A stretch of DNA of 64,000 nucleotides from Kalmanozyma brasiliensis GHG001 (Eukaryota; Basidiomycota; Ustilaginomycetes; Ustilaginales): positions 496,802 to 560,801 of the forward strand of contig NW_015961970.1 in assembly GCF_000497045.1 (NCBI RefSeq). Direction: 5' to 3'. The notes under the pieces were generated by a model that saw only the letters and a program-made list of their open reading frames with translations, had not been told where the DNA came from and ran no database searches. Within the stretch, counting starts at the first letter, position 1, and the number at the start of each line of letters is the position of its first letter. Positions 40,601 to 48,760 of the stretch are shown here, piece by piece. The position numbers and the translations under genes are program-made.

Positions 40601-41018
40601 CTCGCTGCCCCACAACGGCGTCGACGGAGAGAAGAGCAAGAAGCGTCGCAAGATTCCCGCTCCCAAGGCGCCCGAGCTCAAGGTGCTGCCGGAAATGCTG
40701 CCGCTCTTTGTCGAGATGGTCCGACCTCTGCTCCGCCCAGCAAGGACTGCGAGCGGGACGACTCACCGTTCGGCCAGCTACGATCCGTTCGTCGCCCAGG
40801 TTGGCGGACAACCACCCGCCCTGCGAATGCCGCCCACGGCAGCTGGCGGAGGAAGCGGTGCCGATCGACTGGCAGCAGGAATGCAAGGCATGGACCTGGC
40901 GTCGACGCAATCTCCGACGTCGTATGTGTCTTCGCCGTTTTCAACGCCGAGAGCGGACGGCAATCAGGGCAGCCGAGGTCAGCGTTCGGACCGGCTGCCT
41001 GGCGAGTATCAGTGGTGA
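37686..41018 (+). CDS. PX domain protein with PX-associated (DUF3818) domains, LEC1-like
   Basis: Probable phosphoinositide-binding lipid-homeostasis protein. The ATG at 37686 (MSATTGYDAA) gives 1110 aa. An N-terminal PX-associated helical domain is marked by LRAHYLKKTLIRLQMEREV and LLRFMFQHFVLTFPFL. The PX domain (about 240-370) has FIIRTRRGY, the VSRRYGDFAKLAETL lipid-contact segment and a Pro-rich PPPAKD loop. A large C-terminal DUF3818 region (about 440-900) follows, including HIFMGSDNSSETFSQMKRMHGMMPY. The tail is acidic then Ser/Pro-rich. Yeast Lec1/Ypr097w, linked to lipid droplets and ergosterol distribution, has the same architecture. Confidence 0.85.
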   Translation: MSATTGYDAAFASAGTSLAPAPLDDGDAIISGKAARASIPGLENASHPSALTPLRAHYLKKTLIRLQMEREVAQLSTKDALSTFGPPFRASPEARRTDLPLLRFMFQHFVLTFPFLRSAPSNFFADKVQVFFDKFLERNISGTDDRDESTKRRRLTNKLEKYFVLLMGSAIKVKGIGEDVVRISERDRTKMDAVESRRKAALGRAAGSRRDSEDDAAGSSGFDINVVSVRNVVTKGRIRSRAHEEFIIRTRRGYGQPDIYVSRRYGDFAKLAETLRVEYPDEGIRPPPAKDRSNTDVADPYRKTPADAAATHSNDGHADPRGSTESTGSQSRIAMPTGPLAREKNRLTLRAYLRSLLASPSVAESAVLMDFLTAEPTRLTPAEEEDAAIREGLDHVREEEHKRFSDEAARRAQELQAHLKEFKQDLVQHDGLTRIFATIKSTPRIEDLPEKYKALVKWSRISLASTIFHIFMGSDNSSETFSQMKRMHGMMPYFMLRGILRISNPMLMVRGVLDIFLARPFGSQSLLQRMFSSSLQDEVRELDEVCTAITTKVDDATICEKVRQFVYAPAEVQAMYRKDAEEERLDLLTCILRSPEAPALDRSQIHRVVRASQAYEVYKEYRRGLKNPDLEDEGPQDDDAWLYEDLHVLVKMLTRKRDKEQMISLIFEGVTAELLKDMVTIFYSPLAQVYKLANIADSLSDLQAFITDLIKTVEANEQLSYTDPTRTVQVFVDLVERHEGRFYNFVHQVHSKGSGLFDGLMHWIELFINFVRGNERSAEAVSQSLGRNSAADQEVGKLGGIGEVDLEICLPAGGDERKKALDEIDSLVLYAYRLKFLRELKLRRKLADREVAGVAGKLIGAEKNRRTDGLTEEDDSAFVGAMVDNLGVGDIFTGEVADAEAEEDELETSDEDDSDDETHALSAAKDRRFSSSDSEVSAEEEEGEAAPRWRPTPSRQTTLTPGNMAHANKDLPSLPHNGVDGEKSKKRRKIPAPKAPELKVLPEMLPLFVEMVRPLLRPARTASGTTHRSASYDPFVAQVGGQPPALRMPPTAAGGGSGADRLAAGMQGMDLASTQSPTSYVSSPFSTPRADGNQGSRGQRSDRLPGEYQW

Positions 41019-41433
41019 TCAAGAGGAATCGCAGTCATTGCTGTTGCTCGCAATTCTCTCGCATGCCTTTCCATCGTGTCTCAACGTGTGTCCCTGACTG
41101 TGTTCCTGGCCCAAGTCTTGTAGCATTCCAGCGTCGGCTGAGCTCAGAGCAACCCAGGATGCCGAGCACGGCCGGCGCGACACCATCAAGCTGTTGAATC
41201 TTGAACACCAACATCTTTTCGAAATCCGATCGGGGAAGATTGCGTGCTCGCAAGAGACAACTTTTTCTCCGTCTTCTGGCCGCTCTCTCTCGGCTCGGAG
41301 CTGCTTGGACTTTTTGAGATCTTCTCAAATTGACTTGACGCCCTGCAGTCATTTGGAGTCGAGCTCGTCACTCTCGACCATCATCCATCCTTCACCCCTG
41401 CATCAGACTACGCTCACAGCTGCACGGTCAAAG
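41019..41433. other. Intergenic region before the SQR-mL58 gene
   Basis: 415 bases: 3'UTR of the PX gene, then the promoter and leader of SQR-mL58. The frame is open upstream to 41194, but no conserved sequence precedes the ATG at 41434. Confidence 0.4.
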
Positions 41434-43398
41434 ATGCACGCGATGCTTACCAACAGCATTCGGGCCACAGCGAGGGCGTCTCGCTCTCCCTTGAGTGGCG
41501 CTTCTCAGGCAACTCGATCGCTGGCCACAGTCTCGGACTCGCCCGTCCAGCATGGTGCCTCTGGATCCAACAGCCACAAGGTCGTCGTCATTGGAGGTGG
41601 CTCAGCTGGTATGGCTGTCAGTCACCAACTCGCTCGATCCGGTGGATTCGCTCAGGACGACATCGCCATCGTTGACCCCTCGGAATGGCACCACTACCAG
41701 CCCGGCTGGACGCTCGTCGGAGGCGGTCTCAAGGACAAGCGCGACCTCCGTCGACCCCTCGCGTCGCTCCTTGACCCTCAACTCAAGCACTACGCCTCCG
41801 CCGTCGACTCCTTCGCGCCAGAGCAGAACCAGATCACACTGGCCAACGGTGACAAGATTGCCTACGAACAGCTCGTCGTAGTTCCCGGTCTCAGCATCAA
41901 CTACAAAGCCATCAAAGGTCTGCCAGAAGCGCTTGCCGACTCGTCTTCTCTCGTCTCGACCATCTACGGCTACGACACATGCGACAAGGTCTTCGACACC
42001 ATCTCAAAGCTCAAGTCCGGAAAAGCCATCTTCACGCAGCCTGCGGGCGTGATCAAGTGTGCCGGTGCTCCTCAGAAGGCCATGTGGCTGGCGCTGGATC
42101 ACTGGAAGAAGGCGGGTCTCTACAACCCTGCTGATCCCGCCAACTCGCCCATCTCGATCGACTTTGCCACGGGTCTTCCCGTCATGTTTGGCGTGCCCAA
42201 GTACAGCGAGCGTCTCAACGAGCTTCGTCAGCAGCGCGGCGTCGAGGGGCTCTTCCAGCACGACCTCGTCGCCATCGAGGGTAATGAGGCGGTGTTCGCT
42301 CGACCCGACGGCGCCGAGCAGGTGCGAAAGCAGTTCGATCTGCTCCACGTCACTCCGAAGATGGGGCCCTTGGCTGTAATCAAGGAGAGCCCGCTGGCCG
42401 ATGGAGCTGGTTTCGTCGATGTGGACCAGGAGACGACGCGTCACAAGCGATTCGACAACGTGTGGAGTATCGGCGATGCATCGTCTCTGCCCACGTCCAA
42501 GACGGCTGCAGCCATCACGGCGGAAACGCCGGTGCTGGTGCGCAACCTCACACAGAGCATGCAGGGTAAGGAGCTGGACGCGGCGTACGACGGATACACC
42601 TCGTGCCCGCTGCTCACCGAGTACGGCAAGGTGATGCTGGCCGAGTTCAAGTACGGCGGTCAGCCTAAGGAGACGTTTGGCAGCCTGTTTGGCATCGATC
42701 AGGGTGTGCCCAGGACAGCGTTCTACCACTTGAAGAAGGACTTCTTCCCTTGGGTCTACTACAACTCGTACGTCAAGGGCACGTGGGGTGGGCCTAAAGG
42801 CTTCTCCTTCGCAGCCGCACCGCTGAGTCCTGAGGCTGTTGCTGGCAAGCGCACCTTCTCCTCGTCATCCCGAGCTCAGCTTCCTGGCTCTCGACGTGGG
42901 TTTGCAACATCGAGCGTCGGTCTGCGCAACACGCCCGCTCGCCGACCGCGCGACCCGCTCGATGCCTCCCCCGACGCCACACGCCACACGCTCCCCTCGG
43001 GCGAGACCTTCATCGTCCGCCCGCCTCCCTCCGCCACTCCCTCCAGCTCGACCATCTACCAACCCCAACCTCTCCTCAACGCTGTTCCCTCCACGCCCTC
43101 CTCCAGCCTCCCAGCCGCTCTGCGACCCAACACGCGCTCTCCCGCCACCCAGAGCACCATCACCCCCGAGCAGATCGCCACCATCCAGCAGCTGCGCGCC
43201 AAAGACCCCATCACATACACCAAATCGCGTCTCGCCAAGGAGTTCAACTGCAGCCCGCTGTTCGTCTCCATCGTCGCTCCCCTGCCCAAGGCGGTGAAGC
43301 AGGCCAAGAAGCAGCAGGACGAGCTGAAGAAGCAGAGCTGGGGGTTGAACAAGCGCGTTGCCCGAGCCGAGCGCGAGGAGCGTCGCTTGCTGTGGTGA
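41434..43398 (+). CDS. SQR-MRPL20: Fusion: sulfide:quinone oxidoreductase + mitoribosomal protein mL58 (MRPL20)
   Basis: One uninterrupted 654-codon frame. Residues 1-40 are a presequence (MHAMLTNSIRATARASR). Residues about 48-465 are a type II sulfide:quinone oxidoreductase, with FAD motif VVVIGGGSAGMA, WHHYQPGWTLVGGG, redox cysteines Cys209 (VIKCAGAPQKAMW) and Cys391 (SCPLLTEYG) and PWVYYNSYVKG. It oxidises sulfide in the matrix and reduces ubiquinone. From Arg473 a second Arg/Ser-rich, acid-free stretch (RTFSSSSRAQLPGSRRGFAT) looks like an internal presequence. Residues about 519-654 match mL58 (TLPSGETFIVRPP, KSRLAKEFNCSPLFV and a basic helical tail). After Met401 no in-frame ATG remains, so the ribosomal part cannot start on its own. 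Confidence 0.9.
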   Translation: MHAMLTNSIRATARASRSPLSGASQATRSLATVSDSPVQHGASGSNSHKVVVIGGGSAGMAVSHQLARSGGFAQDDIAIVDPSEWHHYQPGWTLVGGGLKDKRDLRRPLASLLDPQLKHYASAVDSFAPEQNQITLANGDKIAYEQLVVVPGLSINYKAIKGLPEALADSSSLVSTIYGYDTCDKVFDTISKLKSGKAIFTQPAGVIKCAGAPQKAMWLALDHWKKAGLYNPADPANSPISIDFATGLPVMFGVPKYSERLNELRQQRGVEGLFQHDLVAIEGNEAVFARPDGAEQVRKQFDLLHVTPKMGPLAVIKESPLADGAGFVDVDQETTRHKRFDNVWSIGDASSLPTSKTAAAITAETPVLVRNLTQSMQGKELDAAYDGYTSCPLLTEYGKVMLAEFKYGGQPKETFGSLFGIDQGVPRTAFYHLKKDFFPWVYYNSYVKGTWGGPKGFSFAAAPLSPEAVAGKRTFSSSSRAQLPGSRRGFATSSVGLRNTPARRPRDPLDASPDATRHTLPSGETFIVRPPPSATPSSSTIYQPQPLLNAVPSTPSSSLPAALRPNTRSPATQSTITPEQIATIQQLRAKDPITYTKSRLAKEFNCSPLFVSIVAPLPKAVKQAKKQQDELKKQSWGLNKRVARAEREERRLLW

Positions 43399-43596
43399 TG
43401 AGTAGCTGGATCATGTATTGTATTTGTTATTAGTCATGCACATACGCTGTTGCGAATTCCTTGCAGTCATCAAGTGAGGCATTGTGAAGTAGCAGGAGCA
43501 GGGAAGTTAAGCCTGGGCTCCCACATAATTTTGAGGAGCAACAAAGACGTATATGTATGCACTGGGCCGCCATCTTGGCACGTGCAGAGACACGGC

Positions 43597-43695
43597 GGCC
43601 GCTTGGCGTAGTGGTATCGCGCTTGCTTTGGGAATGATTCTCCGGAAAAGTTTGCGATATGCAAGAGGTCACGAGTTCGATCCTCGTAGCGGCCC
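43597..43695 (+). tRNA. tRNA-Pro (anticodon UGG) with 27-nt intron
   Basis: The acceptor GGCCGCT pairs with AGCGGCC, with discriminator C. The D arm is GCG/CGC. The anticodon stem CTTGC pairs with GCAAG, with loop TTTGGG, giving UGG. The T arm is ACGAG-TTCGATC-CTCGT. Exon 1 is 43597-43632, the intron 43633-43659 and exon 2 43660-43695, at the canonical 37/38 site. Exon 1 matches the eukaryotic tRNA-Pro pattern GGCCGCTTGG...TAGTGGTAT. Confidence 0.9.
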
Positions 43696-43701
43696 TTTTT
43701 T
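43696..43701 (+). terminator. Pol III terminator of tRNA-Pro
   Basis: Six T residues follow the tRNA 3' end directly. Confidence 0.8.
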
Positions 43702-44570
43702 GGGCGCGAAAATGCTTTTTTTTGGTGCCTACGGATGCGCAGCAACGAGAGGAACACGCTCCGACAATTTGGATCAAGATTGATCAGGAAATGGCCGAGA
43801 AAATGGTGATTGAAGATTTTGCAAAGATGGTGTCAGTGGTTGGGGAAAACGCCTCGTGGTGCTTACGGGAGAGGTCCAAGCTCATAAGTTACATGTCGGA
43901 ACAATGAGCTGTCGATTGGACTGACCGCCTTCATGTATAGCACAATGACGGAGGGCCTGTGCGCTGGTACACGCAGACCAACGAGAAGCTACTCAAAGAG
44001 TCTATCACGCGGCACCAGGCTGCCACAGAACCCCATTGGCTGGCCTTCTCAATCGAATCAAAGCGAGCAAGACCTGTTGTGGCTGATTTGCTCGACTTCG
44101 GCGCTGCACAAACAGTCTGGTAAAGATGCAACTTGATCTGATAACGGTGCATGCTTGTGGTCGGAGTGAGTCGGACGAGGTGCACCTGCAGCTGAGCACG
44201 CAAGAGAGGCGGACGGTGGGACCCTGAATTTAGCTTGGACGCGGCGGCGAAAGCCAGATAGGACAGAGACTGATAAGACGCCGCGCCTCCACACAAACAC
44301 CCCCAAAGCGCACATCTGACACAGCCAACTCAGCCGGCTCAGAGTCACTATCACACGCAGGCAACTCCTAGTCACACGAACAGGGTCAGCGAGCTTGTCA
44401 TCTACTTACCATCGTCACTCGCACCTCATCCCGTGAGCACCATCCGCATCAAGTCTTGATCCTCAGTGCTGTCAATCACCGCAGCGACCACACATAAATC
44501 AAACGCGCAGCCGCACAAGCAAGCTACCCTGTCGCTCAGCTCACCACTCTCTACAAGGCGTCCGCTCAAG
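43702..44570. other. Non-coding interval, tRNA-Pro to protease gene
   Basis: About 870 bases. It contains, at 43775-43806, the element shared with the tRNA-Ile flank. The rest is presumed to be the protease promoter and leader. No gene was recognised. Confidence 0.5.
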
Positions 44571-46340
44571 ATGCTTTCCAGAACAGCACGGCTACGAGTG
44601 CTCAACCGGCCCAGTGCGGCATCTGTCACTATCATTCGAAGCTATGCGGTCCCCGTCAATCCCTCCAGCTCGGTCGATGCGCTCCTCGGCACCTCGGTAC
44701 CCCCACCTCCAAGAGAAGGCCAAGAGTACGGTTCACCAGCTGGCACCTATAGCACACCTCCTCGATTCGGCGCCAAGAACCCGAACGACATCTCTGACCT
44801 TCTCCGCGGGCACCGACCACGCGACCCTACCAGCGGACGATCCAACAATGGCAGCGGCAGCACCAGCTCTCGCAACGCCAGCCTAGCCGACCTCCAACGC
44901 ATCAAAGGAACAGCCATCGGCGCCGAGCGTCGCGGCATTCCCATCCCCTCGCGGGACGAGATGCTGGAAGAGATGTTCAAGCGGCCCATGCGCGAGCTCG
45001 AGGATCGACGAGGTGTGGTGGATCGAGAGCACCCGCATCCGATTGATGCGCTGTATGGGCGAAACGAGCTGGATGAACGGGTGCTGGCCGCAGCTCGTGC
45101 GCTCCATGCTGCTTCGAATCACCCACGGCATGCGGATGTCAAGAATACGTATAAGACAGCAACTCTCTCGCACCTTTTGGAAAGATTCGAGTCGAGATCG
45201 GGCTACCAGCTGTCGATCGAGCTCCCCTACGAGCCCACACCCGCAGACCACCGCAAAGTGCCGCTCACTTCAGCACACAGTTCGGAGGCCGAGCTGCAAG
45301 AGGCCAACGACGATGGCGTGCTGCTTCTCGCTTACGTCTCCAACCTGACTGGTGCCCGAGGCACAGAACGCATCAGTGTCTCCTCTGGCTTCGCTGTTGA
45401 AGGCGGGGACAAGATCTCAGTCGAGGATGGGGATGGCAAGGGACCACTGGTTGTCACTTGCGCACACACACTACGTGCTTCTCTGCCATCAAAGGGCACA
45501 ACGGACGGCAAAACTTCGTCTGAAGGTAGCAACTCGAGCGGCGAAAGGGACAGCATCGCACTCGCCATCACCCGCACAGGCGCGATCTACCCCGTGCGAA
45601 ACCTCATTAGCAGCCTTCCCACTTCGGACGTCATCCTCCTGCAACTCGGTACCATGCCTCTTTCCCTCAACGGTACTACTGAGACAACTGCGCCACTCCG
45701 TACGCTCCCCGTATCGCCCTACCCGGCGCACGTCAACTCGGAGCTCTCCGTGTCCTCCTTCTGGGGCTGGGAGGACGATTCCGGAGCCATCCTTCCCGCG
45801 TACACCGTCAACCCTGATGGACAGTCCCTCGACGTGTCACCCACCGTGTCGCCGGCAGGCCGCTCAAAAGACGCAGTCAAGCTGGAACGGGACGACGCCG
45901 GCCGTAGCCGCTGGGGGCGCGCCCGCCTGGTGGAGTACAAAGATCCCTGTGGCGCATCCGCCATGGTGGGCACATACGACGAACTAGCTCAGCTCGACTA
46001 CAAGCTTCTCGTCTCGTCACCCGCCAACCCGCCCGCTCTACAGGGCGACTACGCACTGCGCCTCTCAAGCACCGTCACCGAAGCAACGCGCCTGGGATCG
46101 GGCGGTGAAGCCACAGAGAGAGGGAGGGAGGTGGTGCAGAGTCGAACGCGGAAGCCGTTGCCCAATTTCCCACCACCCGGTTCGAGCGGCGGACCGGTGG
46201 TGGATGTTGAGAGTGGGAGCGTGGTCGGGGTGGTTCGGGGACACAAGATGAGCGCGTTGGAGGGGAGGAGGGGCGATGCGGTGCCGGCAGAGAAGGTGTT
46301 TGAGTTTTTTGCGCTGCCTGGGCTGGGAAGGAAGAATTGA
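44571..46340 (+). CDS. Trypsin-like serine protease, probably mitochondrial
   Basis: A 589-residue protein with a strong presequence (MLSRTARLRVLNRPSAASVTIIRSYA). The ATG at 44571 is preferred because the frame upstream has only GTG. The C-terminal half has the chymotrypsin-fold landmarks: His299 in VVTCAHTL, Asp353 in SDVILLQLG and Ser539 in PPGSSGGPVVDVESG, the GxSGGP nucleophile motif. Order and context agree with a complete triad, with long loops between. The region between presequence and protease is disordered, then helical. It is not HtrA-like in that no PDZ domain follows. I know no characterised orthologue; substrate and compartment are inferred only. Confidence 0.75.
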   Translation: MLSRTARLRVLNRPSAASVTIIRSYAVPVNPSSSVDALLGTSVPPPPREGQEYGSPAGTYSTPPRFGAKNPNDISDLLRGHRPRDPTSGRSNNGSGSTSSRNASLADLQRIKGTAIGAERRGIPIPSRDEMLEEMFKRPMRELEDRRGVVDREHPHPIDALYGRNELDERVLAAARALHAASNHPRHADVKNTYKTATLSHLLERFESRSGYQLSIELPYEPTPADHRKVPLTSAHSSEAELQEANDDGVLLLAYVSNLTGARGTERISVSSGFAVEGGDKISVEDGDGKGPLVVTCAHTLRASLPSKGTTDGKTSSEGSNSSGERDSIALAITRTGAIYPVRNLISSLPTSDVILLQLGTMPLSLNGTTETTAPLRTLPVSPYPAHVNSELSVSSFWGWEDDSGAILPAYTVNPDGQSLDVSPTVSPAGRSKDAVKLERDDAGRSRWGRARLVEYKDPCGASAMVGTYDELAQLDYKLLVSSPANPPALQGDYALRLSSTVTEATRLGSGGEATERGREVVQSRTRKPLPNFPPPGSSGGPVVDVESGSVVGVVRGHKMSALEGRRGDAVPAEKVFEFFALPGLGRKN

Positions 46341-46511
46341 TGGCCGCGATGACGATTCTCGCACAGTCGTGGTGATCATGGGCACGCAGGTCAGGGTACA
46401 ATACACGCAGTTTAGCATTTTGATGTGAAGAATGGGCGTCTGTCACGAGCGTGTTGTCCGACAGTGTGACAAGCAGAGAAGACAGCGCGCCCGAAGCAAC
46501 GGGGTTGACAC

Positions 46512-47869
46512 TCAGAGTTTGCAGAAAGCGGTGATGCTCGAAACGCCTGCAACACAGATCAAAAACGCAAAAGCTGATCAGCGCTTGTCTCTCTTCCTCA
46601 CACCCATCTGTTCGGATCGCTACTTACCACCGAGCCAAAGTCCACCATTCTTCTCATCCCACAGTGCAGTAGTCGCACCGCTCATCCCACTCCCATCGTC
46701 CTCGAACAGCTTCTCGACGTTCCACTTTTTGCCGAAGAATGAGTCCTTGCCGACATTCTTGCTGATCTTCAGCACGGTCGAGGGCGAGTGCTTGTGATAC
46801 GGATCCTTGAACTTGGCGAGGAGCTTGGGGACGTTGGGGAAGCAGGCGGCGTAGATGTTGTCTTCGTCGTCGACGGTGAGGTTGTCGGCGGGATAGCCGG
46901 TGTGGATGACGTCGATGAGGGTGAGGGTGTTGTCGGCCTGGAGCTCGAAGACGCGGATGTTGGGGTCGGCCGATGCGGGGACGTAGAATCGGTTCGGGTA
47001 CTTGGACGACTGTTTGAAGTCAACGTGAGAGATAGAGGTCAGTGTGGGTCCAGTAATGGGAGGAAGCGGTAGCAGATACGTACTCGAACAACGCCGTTGG
47101 GGTAGGGGTACGGGCCGGGAGCAGCGATCTTGCAGCCGCTCTTGTCGCAGAAACCCAAATCACTCCTGGGCAGGATGAAGTCCAACACCCTCTTCGCACC
47201 CGTCTTGACACTGTGGTCATTGGTGAAGACAAAGCTGTCCGGTCCGGCGGCAGCAGGGCGGTTGGGGGTGCGAATCGCTTCTCCGACATACGTCCTGATG
47301 TGACGCATCCTCGACTCGCCCAACGTCGTTTCGAACAGCTCGAAGGTCGAATTGGCCCCAACCTTGGTCGCGTCCATCACAGTCTTGGTGACCGGATCGA
47401 TGGGAGGTCGGTGGTTGTTGAGGAAGATGCGCAGTGTGGGCTTGAGCTCGGCCGACTTGGCAGGCACCTCGTAGACCGAGATGCCGTGCAGGTTAAGCGT
47501 GTCGGTGAACGAGACGGGCTTGACCTTGGTGATCCTGCTGGCGTAGGGTCCGGTCTTCTTGGTGTCGAGGATGGCGATGTAGTCGTTGTTGGGTCGACCA
47601 GAGACGTCGAGGTTGTCGATGGCAGGGGTCCAGGCGAGACGACCGGGAATGTCGGAGCAGGCAAGGTAGAGGAGACCCGAGTCGCGATGCATCCACATGT
47701 CCTCACAGGCCTCGAGCTCCGGGATGGGGGTGCACGAGTGCGAGGTGTAGTTGAGCGGACGACCGAGACCAAAGACATCGTGGGCTTTGCTTCCGGGACC
47801 GGAGAGGAATTGGTAGGCCAGGGCGGCGAGCGCGATGGGCACGGCGAGGGTAGTGATGATTCTCGGCAT
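46512..47869 (-). CDS. Paraoxonase/arylesterase-like beta-propeller protein
   Basis: Three exons on the minus strand: 47869-47084, 47009-46628 and 46546-46512. Introns of 74 and 81 bases have donors GTACGT and GTAAGT and acceptors AACAG and TGCAG. Splicing gives 400 aa and restores the family's final strand GLWLGG|VSSITAFCKL; without it the frame stops soon after the second donor. An N-terminal signal anchor (MPRIITTLAVPIALAALAYQFL) suggests the ER lumen or secretion. Propeller motifs include CEDMWMHRDSGLLYLACSD, LNLHGISVYE, FVFTNDHS and the later VDDEDNIYAACFPN. The family has calcium-dependent lactonase/arylesterase members; the substrate here is unknown. Confidence 0.85.
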
Positions 47870-48760
47870 CTTGGTCGCGATCGAAGAGGATGCTTGTGAG
47901 AAGGTGGAAGGGAGTTGAAAGGAAGGGTCAAGAGGTCGACAGGGTCTTCGTCACAAAGCTTCTGAAGCGGGGGGAGCCGCACAGACCACTGTTGGAAGGC
48001 TTGCATTGTAGTCGGCGGTAACTGCGCAAAACGGCGGCAGATGCGCTCAGACGCGTCTGCAGTCTCAGTCATGTTCGAGTCGGGCTTGCAAGCTTTGCCT
48101 GCAAAGCATTGTGCGCTCAGACGGACCTCAGCCATCCTTCGTTTGTGACATGCAAAGGCATGCACGACTGCTTGTCGCTTTCCCCGCAAACGCATTTTCT
48201 CCAACATGGTAAGACGAGTCTTTAATCTGATGGACGAATTTTGGCCAACTGTGAGATTGACATTTGAAGATCGAGATGGATAAGGGACGGCATGCGCCAT
48301 GACGCTGATGTGCCTGCGATCATCTTGGACAGCTCCCACAGCGTCTGGATTCTTGCTCTCTCTCCGCCTCTGGTCAACGCTTTCAGGGTCCTGACAAACC
48401 CTCTTGGGCAGCTCGCTTGCCGTGTGTCTGTGTTGCTCTCGATTTGGCTTTTCCCACGCCCGCCCGTTGTGCCGGTTGGATGGAGGCGTGAGAGAGACCC
48501 AAAGTCAGCCTCAGCATCTGTGCCTTTATTGCTAGGAAAGCGGCCATCCTGTCTGATTACGCCGTGGCGCTTCCCTTGATTTCCATTCCTGCTTGCTCGC
48601 TGAATCACTCGGCGACTTCGGCCAAAAGTCATCAATCTTCTTTCTTCTCACACCATCCACCGTCGCTACCTTTTGTTCCCTTCGACAACCATCACATCGC
48701 ACCTTGATCAAACAGGCTTACCTTGAGAGTCCAGCGTGGTCTCGACAACAGCCTCACAAG
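47870..48760. promoter_or_regulatory. Divergent promoter, paraoxonase-like / DUF3292 gene
   Basis: 891 bases between divergent starts with only shadow ORFs. No clear core element was found. Confidence 0.4.

Noticed and set aside
39759..40910. 383-codon minus-strand frame opposite the PX-domain gene
   Set aside because: Shadow of the sense frame; no recognisable sequence.
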